A stretch of DNA of 64,000 nucleotides from the NCBI GenBank assembly GCA_001548435.1, contig AP017308.1:4473030-4537029 (forward strand). Direction: 5' to 3'. Below, piece by piece: positions 9,416 through 16,966 of this stretch (position 1 is the first letter of the stretch; each line of letters starts with the position of its first letter). The position numbers were made by a program, and so were the translations under genes. This DNA comes from Leptolyngbya sp. NIES-3755. Lineage in GTDB: Bacteria; Cyanobacteriota; Cyanobacteriia; Leptolyngbyales; Leptolyngbyaceae. Under the pieces are notes generated by a model, which worked only from the letters and a program-made list of their open reading frames with translations, had not been told where the DNA came from and made no database searches.

Positions 9416-9955
9416 ACTCCTTCCTCCGGTTGAATCCGATAATTCGGAATTCCTTGCTGTACGCAGAATCGATATTTGGTCAATAGAGATCGTCGCATCT
9501 GTCTTAACCGTAGCGCGTATTCGATCTCATCTCCAGTCCACAGCAGAATTGTTTGTGGTGCAATGTAACGAGCCAACGAGATTGCGGCATACGTAAATCC
9601 ATTTCGGCTAAACAAAACTCCGATCGTTGAGGCTGGTTAATAACTGATTTCTCATTTTAGCAAGTGGCTCAATATTGACCCGTTGAGCTAAATCCTTACA
9701 TTCCACTAGGCAAGCCAGCCCATCCGAGTAAATTGCGCTATCAATTTGCTCTAGCTCTTCTTCTTCAATAACGACGCTGTAAGGGTAAACGACCTCAGCC
9801 TCTTCTAACTGAAATGCCCTCAAGATGAGGTACTCCATCGCTTTTCCGGAGTCCCAATCGGGCGTATCACCAGATCGAATTTGGTTCCATAGCGTTGAGA
9901 GTTCATCCCAACCATACTGGGTAATTCTTTGTTCGTATTCTGTTGCTGTTGCCAT
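9412..9955 (-). pseudogene. Restriction-endonuclease-like gene broken by a frameshift
   Basis: Two minus-strand frames (9955-9608 and 9615-9412) together read like one PD-(D/E)XK-type protein of about 180 residues. The first has GKAMEYLILRAFQLEEAEVVYPY, EQIDSAIYSDGLACLVECKD (acidic residue then E-x-K core). The second resumes with LFSRNGFTYAAISLARYIAPQ. At the join the residues PASTIGVLFSRNG can be read in the second frame straight after RNQLL of the first, so a few bases appear to be lost. The gene is probably inactive. It precedes the TOPRIM-like gene with a 4-bp overlap. Confidence 0.6.
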
Positions 9956-9981
9956 CTTCTTTCTGGTGATCGCTTCACGAT

Positions 9982-10493
9982 TTATAGTTCTGGAATTTGT
10001 AAGTCGCGTTTGTTGCCCGCATAGTGTTTGTAGATCATCTCCGGTGAGTTACCAACCCAACGAGCAACATCCTTTGCGTCAATTCCTGCCTCCAAATAAA
10101 GCGTAATGAAGGTGTGTCTGCATTGGTAAGGTCTACGATACTCGCTGACCATTCCCTGCCGAACAAGTTGCGTCACAATGCCATCAGTGTATTTGCCGTG
10201 ACGATTTTTGTAACCTTTCCAGGCATGGCTACAGAAATCTCCGAAATCGATAAGCCCTCCTCTCTTTCCTTTGAAAATGAAATCATTGAGTCCACAGTTC
10301 TCAGGTTGGATGGAGGTGAGGATCTTGCCTAACTGAGAATTGATAGGGAATTTCCTTTGCGATTGAGTTTTCAAACCGTTCTTGAGAGCTAATCCTTTGG
10401 TGCTAATCGTGACAGCTTGCTCAAAGGTAATAAAGCGATCGCTAACATGCTTCCATTGCAGCGCAATTGCTTCCGACGGTCTACATCAGCACT
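9982..10493 (-). pseudogene. Tyrosine integrase remnant (catalytic domain only)
   Basis: On the minus strand an uninterrupted frame runs from about 10490 (CRPSEAIALQWKHVS, containing the first catalytic Arg) through YQCRHTFITLYLEAGID (H-x-x-R box) to MIYKHYAGN (nucleophile Tyr). An in-frame stop lies just upstream of CRPSE, and the N-terminal core-binding domain is absent. The CAST begins 16 bp beyond, but the other side of the CAST is tRNA-Cys, not the missing half. The integrase was therefore truncated before the CAST arrived. It may be the integrase of the island at 3958-10500, which would once have used the tRNA-Cys region as its attachment site. Confidence 0.75.
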
Positions 10494-10504
10494 CAATTCT
10501 ATTG

Positions 10505-10509
10505 ATTTT
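10505..10509. repeat. CAST target-site duplication, left copy
   Basis: The pentamer ATTTT directly precedes the left terminus TGTACG and matches the pentamer directly after the right terminus at 60465-60469. Five-bp duplications are the rule for Tn7-like elements including type V-K CASTs. Confidence 0.9.
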
Positions 10510-10724
10510 TGTACGCTCGTCCGGTAAATGTCGCTCGTCGCACGATCATGTCGCTGAGCTTGTGATGGCTAGAACTGCTATTCCGCAAGCGATTTAGACA
10601 TCGCAATCTTAAAAACAGCCCTCAATCCTCTTCGCACGCTCAATGTCGCTACCACTGGATTCGCACGCTTCGTGTCGCTAGTTGCTTAATAAAACTTAAT
10701 CTCGCGTTCGCACGATCGATGTCG
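10510..10724 (+). repeat. CAST left end: five TnsB-type binding sites
   Basis: Five copies of a TTCGCACGNTNAATGTCG-like motif all point the same way: about 10510-10533 (terminal, starting TGTACG), 10537-10553, 10631-10648, 10660-10677 and 10707-10724. Each ends in TGTCG, and four share TCGCACG. Such arrays are what TnsB binds in Tn7-like transposon ends. The array overlaps the tnsB promoter region, so TnsB could also repress its own transcription (inference). Confidence 0.88.
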
Positions 10725-10818
10725 CTATCTTGGCTAATTTACAGTACACTTGTGCGAAAAGCCTCCCTGATTGGCTGACGTAAAGCGAACAGCTTTGCTG
10801 CACCGAAGGTAACGCACT

Positions 10819-12720
10819 ATGAGTTCTGCCAATGCTTTTCTCGATTTGACCGAAACGCTCGACACACTCGACGACTGTGTGGAAGTGACGGACGACTTTG
10901 ATTCTATTGAAATCGAATCGGTCATCGTTGGCTTCTCCAATGACCCCAAGTTTCGATACGCCCTGATTGAATGGGTGGCAAAGTCGCACAACAATACAGT
11001 CAAGCGCAAGCGCAAGCATGTGGTGCAGAAAGCACTCGGCTTCAACGATGTTCGACAGGTTGAGCAGTTGCTCAAGCAGTACAAGGATGGAGAACTCCAG
11101 GAAAACTGTGGAAAAGCCCGCTCTGACAAAGGAACCATACGAATTGATCCGTACTGGCTCACGTATATGCAGGAGTACTGGGACAAATCCCTTAAGAAGA
11201 AGGAAGATTTGCGCGGTATTGATCTGTATCGCGAGGTCAAGCGCCATGCGGAGGTCGATTGTCGGAAGCAGGATGTGCCGCCTTATCCCAACCGAGCAAC
11301 AGTCTACCGGATTGTCAGTCCCTGGATCGACGAGCGCGATCGCATTTCAGGAAAAAGAACCCGCAATCCTGGTTCTGGCTCGTGGCTGGCAGTGACGACC
11401 AAGAGCGGCAAAATCCTGCGTGCAGACTACAGCAACCAAATTATCCAGGCTGACCACAGCAAGCTTGATATCTTCCTGCTTGACGAAGAAGGCAATCCTT
11501 ACCGTCCCTGGCTAACCATCATCGTGGACACGCTCTCAAGCAGTCTGTTGGGTTACTTCTTGGGCGCAAAACAACCGGGAACCAATGAAGTTGCGCTCGC
11601 CCTGCGACATGCAGCGATGCCCAAACAGTGTCCGATCGAGTATCTGGACGAAGAGTTTCTTGAGATCCTCAAGGCGAAAAATATTCCGACTACCTGGGGT
11701 GCCTACGGTCTTCCCAAGCAATGGTTCTTCACCGATGGCGGTAGAGACCTGGCAAAGTCCAAGCATATGAAGCAGATTGGTCGCAAGTTCGACTTTGAGT
11801 GCGAAACCCGCAGAAGCCCGAAGGAAGGTGGCATTGTCGAGCGCTGGTTCAAGACTATCAACGACATACTCAGACGTTTTGGCGGCTTCATTGAAGCAGC
11901 AAGGGACAAAGAAGCGATCGAAAAAGCCCAAAAAGGAGCTTGCTTGAGGCGGCGAGATTTAAGACGAGTGCTCGATGGCTTCTTCTGGGCTTACAACCAC
12001 GAGCCGTATCCCAGGGATAAGCGCTACACGCGCTACGAGCGGTGGCTACAAGGATTGGGCGGTGTTTTGCCGGAAGTGCTTGATGAGGAAGAACTCGATG
12101 TTTGCCTGATGAAAGAAGAGCATCGCGTCGTTCAAGAACATGGCTGTGTAGAGTTTAGGGGACAAATCTATCGAGGTGAGTGTATTAGGGACAGGAAATA
12201 CTGGAGTCAGACGGTCACCTTAAGAATTGACTATGACCATGCCTTGCGGTTGCGCGTCTACACCGATGAGGATGAAACATTTAGCCGCATGGGACAATTC
12301 TTAGGGTTCGTTGAGGCGCGCAATCTCAACTATCAGGACTTGAGCCTGGATGAACTTGAGGGGTTGGGTAAGGGCAAAAAAGACCCTGACAACTATGCAT
12401 CGTTGCTGGAACTGGGTTTCAGGCAGGAACTCAACGAGCAGCGCAAAGGCGAGAAACGGGCGCAATTGCAAGCAGAGCAGAAGCGATCGCGCCAGGAGTC
12501 CAAACAGTCCTCAAACGTCGTTCCTATCAAAGGGCGAAAACCCAAGTCGAAGCAATCACCGATAGCCCCAGCGCTGCCTTCGGCAAATGTACCTTCGACT
12601 GAGTCAAGTCAAGTACAATCTGAAACAGTTGCTACATCGATGGAGGTTGCTGCCAACGCTGTGCAATATGAACAGAGCGTCTTCATTCCGCTGCGTACAT
12701 CATCCTATGACGATTGGTAG
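10819..12720 (+). CDS. tnsB: TnsB transposase (DDE integrase superfamily)
   Basis: A 633-residue TniA/TnsB-type transposase that would cut and join the CAST ends. The Mu/retroviral-integrase-like core has all three acidic residues: D212 in QADHSKLDIFLL, D306 in FFTDGGRDL and E341 in GGIVERWF. N-terminal DNA-binding helices precede it and a beta-barrel Mu-C-like region follows (VEFRGQIYRGE). A basic, low-complexity tail (about 530-600) ends in a short conserved-looking hook (RTSSYDDW), the position where other CAST TnsB proteins contact TnsC. The gene is the first of tnsB-tnsC-tniQ and abuts tnsC. There is no TnsA, as in other V-K systems, so cointegrates are expected. Confidence 0.93.
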   Translation: MSSANAFLDLTETLDTLDDCVEVTDDFDSIEIESVIVGFSNDPKFRYALIEWVAKSHNNTVKRKRKHVVQKALGFNDVRQVEQLLKQYKDGELQENCGKARSDKGTIRIDPYWLTYMQEYWDKSLKKKEDLRGIDLYREVKRHAEVDCRKQDVPPYPNRATVYRIVSPWIDERDRISGKRTRNPGSGSWLAVTTKSGKILRADYSNQIIQADHSKLDIFLLDEEGNPYRPWLTIIVDTLSSSLLGYFLGAKQPGTNEVALALRHAAMPKQCPIEYLDEEFLEILKAKNIPTTWGAYGLPKQWFFTDGGRDLAKSKHMKQIGRKFDFECETRRSPKEGGIVERWFKTINDILRRFGGFIEAARDKEAIEKAQKGACLRRRDLRRVLDGFFWAYNHEPYPRDKRYTRYERWLQGLGGVLPEVLDEEELDVCLMKEEHRVVQEHGCVEFRGQIYRGECIRDRKYWSQTVTLRIDYDHALRLRVYTDEDETFSRMGQFLGFVEARNLNYQDLSLDELEGLGKGKKDPDNYASLLELGFRQELNEQRKGEKRAQLQAEQKRSRQESKQSSNVVPIKGRKPKSKQSPIAPALPSANVPSTESSQVQSETVATSMEVAANAVQYEQSVFIPLRTSSYDDW

Positions 12721-12725
12721 TGATA

Positions 12726-13565
12726 ATGACACCCTCCGAAAGCATTTCCCAGCCTTCAATTCAAGTTCTCTCTCCATGCCGTGACCTTTCTGTGGGGGTG
12801 AAAACAGTAATTGCTGATATTGTGACCTCGCTGCGTTCAGAATTTATTGAGACTGAGTACACTGATCATTACTTCAAGTTCCTTGATAACTATCGAAGAA
12901 TGGGACAGGGGGTTCGTGTCATTGGGCCACGATTATCTGGAAAGAGTAAAGCGTCGAAACGTTATGGTGAGCTAGCAGAGAAGAAAACGGCTTATACTGA
13001 TGTTCCGGCAAATTGTAGTTCAAGAAGGATGCACGAAAGACTCCTCAAAGCAGTGAGGCATGCTGATCCTGGTGGCAGAAGAACTGATGTTCAGTCGAAG
13101 TTAGCTGGTTGTCTTATACCCTTTGGTTACGAGATGATCATTGTCGATCAAGGTGAGAAGCTTCAGGAAGAAGCGTTAGCGGATCTAGCAACTTTGATGG
13201 GAAATAAAGGAGTTCCCGTTGTAGTTTGCGGAACTCCAGCGCTGGATCAATACTTGGATGACATAGGACTTCTCAACTGGTTCCCCAACCTTTATTCCTT
13301 TGGCAGTCTCACCTCCAACGACTTCACTCAAACCTTGAGCAAGATTGAGGATCAATACTTAAGACTCCCTGAACCTTCTAACCTTGCCACAGGTGAGAAC
13401 TTTCAAACTCTTGCTATATATACCCATTCTTACGTCGGACTAATCATTAATGTAATTGAAAAAGCAGTTGTTCAATCTCTGCAAGAGGGACACTTGAGAA
13501 TTGACAGCAATATTTTGAAACAAGTATCGGAGAAATATGGCAAACGCTATGTTGATCCAAGTTGA
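12726..13565 (+). CDS. tnsC: TnsC AAA+ ATPase regulator
   Basis: A 279-residue AAA+ protein of the TniB/TnsC family, which forms filaments on target DNA and links target selection to TnsB. Walker A is GPRLSGKS (67-74). The Walker B segment reads IIVDQGEKL, with D141 followed by Gln142 where most family members have Glu. The ATG at 12726 is preferred over the upstream TTG because it follows the tnsB stop by 5 bp. The stop arises within a 10-bp tandem duplication (GTTGATCCAA at 13551-13560 and 13561-13570). With a single copy the frame would continue about 35 codons to a TAG at 13672. It works with TnsB and TniQ at the left end of the CAST. Confidence 0.9.
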   Translation: MTPSESISQPSIQVLSPCRDLSVGVKTVIADIVTSLRSEFIETEYTDHYFKFLDNYRRMGQGVRVIGPRLSGKSKASKRYGELAEKKTAYTDVPANCSSRRMHERLLKAVRHADPGGRRTDVQSKLAGCLIPFGYEMIIVDQGEKLQEEALADLATLMGNKGVPVVVCGTPALDQYLDDIGLLNWFPNLYSFGSLTSNDFTQTLSKIEDQYLRLPEPSNLATGENFQTLAIYTHSYVGLIINVIEKAVVQSLQEGHLRIDSNILKQVSEKYGKRYVDPS

Positions 13566-13683
13566 TCCAAAGCTCGGACTTCAAGCCGCTTCATCAGGCT
13601 GTTCGATGCAGTCTCCTCCAGTTCTTCCTCCCCAAGCTGAGACGAGTGAGCAGCAAAACACAACCACTTTGTAGTCAATTCCA

Positions 13684-14229
13684 ATGGCAGAATCAGAAAA
13701 CACTTTGATACCTAACGATGTCAGGCTGGTTCGCCTTGAACCTTGTGAAGGGGAAAGCTTACCGCACTATTTAGGTAGGCTTCGACGATTAGAAGGTAAC
13801 AATGTACGCTCTGCAACTGCATTATCGACTGCTGTAAGAATCGACGCAATTATTCCTCAGTGGGAAAAGGGATTCTTCAATCCTTTTCCCACTGAGGTAC
13901 AACTTGCTGCTTTAGGAAAAGTTATTGGGTTAGAGGTTGATCGATTAACTGAGATGCTATATCCAAAAGGAGTAACGTTAGATCCAAGACCGATTCGCCT
14001 ATGTGGTGCTTGTTATGCTGAATGTCCTTGTCATCGCATTCAGTGGCAGTTCAAATCTAAATTGAGTCCGAGATGCGATCGCCACAAACTTAAGCTGCTG
14101 ATGAAATGTCCAGGCTGTGAAACTCTATTCCCGCCTCCTTCTCTTTGGATAGAAGGTAGATGTCAGAACAAAAAGTGTGGTATGCGGTACTCAAGAATGG
14201 CTAAACACCAAAGGTCGGTCGCGTATTAA
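13684..14229 (+). CDS. tniQ: TniQ target-selection protein
   Basis: A 181-residue protein matching the short TniQ of type V-K CASTs. It has the N-terminal EPCEGESLPHYLGRLRR signature, then two zinc-binding clusters: RLCGACYAECPCHRIQW with SPRCDRHK, and MKCPGCETLFPPP with GRCQNKKCGMRY. In V-K systems TniQ bridges Cas12k-crRNA-tracrRNA and TnsC. The gene follows tnsC by 118 bp in the same direction. A perfect 16-bp inverted repeat lies inside the coding sequence (13855-13870 and 13882-13897). Confidence 0.92.
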   Translation: MAESENTLIPNDVRLVRLEPCEGESLPHYLGRLRRLEGNNVRSATALSTAVRIDAIIPQWEKGFFNPFPTEVQLAALGKVIGLEVDRLTEMLYPKGVTLDPRPIRLCGACYAECPCHRIQWQFKSKLSPRCDRHKLKLLMKCPGCETLFPPPSLWIEGRCQNKKCGMRYSRMAKHQRSVAY

Positions 14230-14301
14230 TGCCTTTTCTCAAGCTCTTACTTACTGCATCAAGATAAATCTCGTATTGGCAAGATTCATCAGGAGGATGG
14301 A

Positions 14302-14628
14302 GTGAAGAAGACATATAACAAGCTTGTTCGAGATCGCATTCCCGAAATCATTCAGGCAGCAGGCAAACAATGCGCGATCGAAACAATGGACGAGGCAGAG
14401 TTTCACCAAGCGCTCCGGGCAAAACTGGTGGAAGAAGCCCAAGAAGCTGCTGTCGCTGATCCGACCGAACTGGTGACAGAATTCGCCGATTTGTACGAGG
14501 TGATGGACACGCTCATGGCAGCTTACGACATTGACCGCCAAGCAATATTAGCTGAGCAAAAACGCAGACAAATCGAGCGGGGTGGTTTCAATCGTCGGAT
14601 TCGACTGCTGTGGAGTGGGGCACACTAG
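14302..14628 (+). CDS. MazG-like nucleoside triphosphate pyrophosphohydrolase
   Basis: A 108-residue protein with the NTP-PPase fold. It starts YNKLVRDRIPEII, and the metal-binding helices carry EEAQE and EFADLYEVMD, the EExxE and ExxD pattern of MazG-type enzymes. It would hydrolyse NTPs or dNTPs to NMP and PPi. GTG at 14302 is preceded by AGGAGG, a strong ribosome-binding site. It is the first cargo gene after tniQ and leads the run of phosphorothioation-linked genes. MazG-like genes are common in such defence operons, perhaps altering nucleotide pools during infection (inference). Confidence 0.8.
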   Translation: MKKTYNKLVRDRIPEIIQAAGKQCAIETMDEAEFHQALRAKLVEEAQEAAVADPTELVTEFADLYEVMDTLMAAYDIDRQAILAEQKRRQIERGGFNRRIRLLWSGAH

Positions 14629-14653
14629 AGGCAGAACGGCGAGGGCAGCTTTT

Positions 14654-16771
14654 TTGAATCTGAAAAATCTCGATCTCCGCAATCAGTACCGCAGCGATCG
14701 CCACAACTTGCTGGAAGACTTCTACATTCCATGCTTGGAGCGATCTCTGACCTACGATCGTGCCGTCGGCTTCTTCTCCAGCACCTCGCTCGCAGCAGCA
14801 GCTAAAGGCATCACGGCATTGACTCGAGTCGGCGGCAGAATGCGGTTAATTGCCTCGCCCCACTTGTCTCCAGAAGATGCAGATGCGATCGCTCAAGGAC
14901 TCAAACAGCGAGAAGCAGTCATCACCACTGTTCTGCTGCATGAACTAGAGCAGCTAGACGAACTTGCTAGTGATCGACTGAGTTATCTGGCGTGGCTCTT
15001 AAGCAAGGAATTGTTGGAAATCAAGCTGGCAGTGCATCAAGACCCCCATCAGCGCGGCATCTACCACGAGAAGTTGGGAATTCTCAAAGATGTGGATGGC
15101 AACGTCGTTGTCTTTACGGGATCGGCAAATGAGAGTGCCAGTGGACTGATTGACAATTTTGAGTGTGTGGACGTGTTTCGCTCGTGGCGATCGGGGGATG
15201 ACGATCGCATCCATGAGAAGCTTGAGAATTTCCAACGGCTCTGGCAGAATCAGACCCCAACCCTGGAGATTCTAGAGTTTCCTGAAGCGGCTCGTCGCTC
15301 CCTGCTACAGTTGTGTCCGGCTCAATTTCCAATGATGGAGCAGACAAAAATCAAAAGCCGAGAGGCACAGGGCAATTATTCTGTTTCTGCCTCAGTGCGC
15401 TCTGATTCGCCATCGTTTTATCCGATCACGCCTGCCTGGTTGTGCCTACGTCCTTACCAGCAGCAGGCGATCGCCAATTGGTTTGTCAATCAGGGACGGG
15501 GAACGCTGAAAATGGCGACTGGTAGCGGTAAGACAATCACGGCACTGGCAATAACCGCAGAACTTTATCAGAAAATTCAGCTTCAGGCGTTGCTAGTAGT
15601 TTGTCCCTATCGGCATTTGGTGAAGCAATGGGCGAGGGAGTGTCAAAAGTTCGGGTTGGTTCCGGTACTGGCATTTGAGAATGTCCGGTCTTGGCAGGGA
15701 CTTCTTGCCACTCAGCTTTATAACGTGCGATCGGGACACCAACCGTTCCTGACCGTGATCACGACAAACGCGACGTTAATGAGTCCAGGCTTGCAGTCCC
15801 AGCTACCCTTCTTCCCCAAAAAGACGCTGATTGTGGGAGATGAGGCGCACAATCTGGGGGCGCAGAAATTAGAAGCCAGCTTGCCGCGTAGTATTGGGTT
15901 GCGGCTGGGGCTATCGGCAACGCCAGAAAGATACTTTGACGATCGCGGCACACAAGCACTGTTCGATTACTTCGGTGCCGTGCTAGAGCCAGAATTCACG
16001 CTGCGGAATGCGATCCAACAGGGGGCATTGGTTCATTACCTGTACTATCCGATTTTGGTGGAGCTGACAGAGCCAGAGATCGAGACTTACGCTGACCTGA
16101 CGAGCAAGATTGGACGAGCGATCGCCATCGGCGGTGACGAAGATAACGACAGCTTGACTGCGCTGTTGATGCAACGGGCACGGCTGATTGGAGCGGCGGC
16201 GAACAAACTGGAGGCATTGCGAGAAATCATGCGATCGCGCTTGGACACTACCCACACTTTGTTTTACTGCGGCGATGGCTCGGTTGAAGATGACCTAAGT
16301 GAGGAGAGTCAGCGGCAGTTAGAGGCTGTAGCGCAGATTTTGGGCAAGGAAATGGGATTTGGAGTGGCAACCTATACGGCTGAAACGACGTTGGAGGAGC
16401 GAGAAGATGTGCGCCGCCAATTTGAATTAGGGGAACTGCCAGGATTGGTAGCAATCCGTTGCCTAGATGAGGGTGTGGACATTCCAGCGATTCAAACGGC
16501 TGTGATTTTGGCAAGCAGCGGCAATCCTCGGCAGTTTGTACAGCGTCGGGGACGGATTTTGCGATCGCACCCCGACAAACAACGAGCCACTCTGTTCGAC
16601 ATGATTGTGTTGCCACCAGACCTGGGGCGGGAAACCTTAGAAATAGAGCGAAATTTGCTCCGCAAGGAATTGCGGCGATTTATCGAGTTTGCTGACTTGG
16701 CAGACAACGCGGGCGAGGCGAGGGTCAAGCTATTGGCGTTACAGGATCGCTATGGCTTACTGGATTTATAG
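14654..16771 (+). CDS. PLD-domain superfamily 2 helicase, probable defence restriction factor
   Basis: The N-terminal about 220 residues form a phospholipase D-like nuclease domain with one HKD-type motif (YHEKLGIL, H138 and K140, followed by VFTGSANESASG). The C-terminal part is an SF2 helicase: Walker A ATGSGKT (about 288-294), DEAH at 396-399, the SATPE motif and QRRGRILRSH as motif VI. I prefer the TTG at 14654 (GAGGGCAG upstream) over the earlier GTG at 14582, which would overlap the preceding gene. PLD-helicase proteins act in bacterial restriction of foreign DNA. It is followed by a small gene and an SMC-like ATPase, so these three probably form one complex. Confidence 0.8.
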   Translation: MNLKNLDLRNQYRSDRHNLLEDFYIPCLERSLTYDRAVGFFSSTSLAAAAKGITALTRVGGRMRLIASPHLSPEDADAIAQGLKQREAVITTVLLHELEQLDELASDRLSYLAWLLSKELLEIKLAVHQDPHQRGIYHEKLGILKDVDGNVVVFTGSANESASGLIDNFECVDVFRSWRSGDDDRIHEKLENFQRLWQNQTPTLEILEFPEAARRSLLQLCPAQFPMMEQTKIKSREAQGNYSVSASVRSDSPSFYPITPAWLCLRPYQQQAIANWFVNQGRGTLKMATGSGKTITALAITAELYQKIQLQALLVVCPYRHLVKQWARECQKFGLVPVLAFENVRSWQGLLATQLYNVRSGHQPFLTVITTNATLMSPGLQSQLPFFPKKTLIVGDEAHNLGAQKLEASLPRSIGLRLGLSATPERYFDDRGTQALFDYFGAVLEPEFTLRNAIQQGALVHYLYYPILVELTEPEIETYADLTSKIGRAIAIGGDEDNDSLTALLMQRARLIGAAANKLEALREIMRSRLDTTHTLFYCGDGSVEDDLSEESQRQLEAVAQILGKEMGFGVATYTAETTLEEREDVRRQFELGELPGLVAIRCLDEGVDIPAIQTAVILASSGNPRQFVQRRGRILRSHPDKQRATLFDMIVLPPDLGRETLEIERNLLRKELRRFIEFADLADNAGEARVKLLALQDRYGLLDL

Positions 16772-16810
16772 GATCAAGCGTGAGTGGCAGCGATGACAAG
16801 AGAGTTAAAC

Positions 16811-16966
16811 ATGAATGACGTGCAGGAGCCGATCGCGACTGCCCCGCCGGAAGTGCGGCGGATTATTGAGCGGGTGTTGAAGGCGGAACGAGACAAACTG
16901 TATATGAAAAATCCGCGCCACATCAACGATGACATCCTGACGATCATCAAGGAAGAGGTGCCATGA
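16811..16966 (+). CDS. Small helical protein between helicase and SMC-like ATPase
   Basis: A 51-residue protein (MNDVQEPIATAPPEVRRIIERV...) whose stop overlaps the next gene's ATG by 4 bp (ATGA), which supports real translation. The ATG at 16811 follows AGAGAG at good spacing. Earlier in-frame starts exist at 16784 and 16793. The rest is a predicted amphipathic helix. No family is recognised. Its position suggests an accessory subunit of the helicase/ATPase pair. Confidence 0.6.
   Translation: MNDVQEPIATAPPEVRRIIERVLKAERDKLYMKNPRHINDDILTIIKEEVP

Noticed and set aside
10510-10724. Repeated 18-bp motifs first looked like a degenerate CRISPR array.
   Set aside because: Spacing is irregular, the motif recurs inverted at the far end, and the terminal copy starts TGTACG next to a 5-bp duplication, so these are transposase sites.
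10696-11247. Two long minus-strand ORFs (183 and 168 codons) overlapping the start of tnsB.
   Set aside because: They overlap each other and the conserved tnsB coding region and have no recognisable domain.
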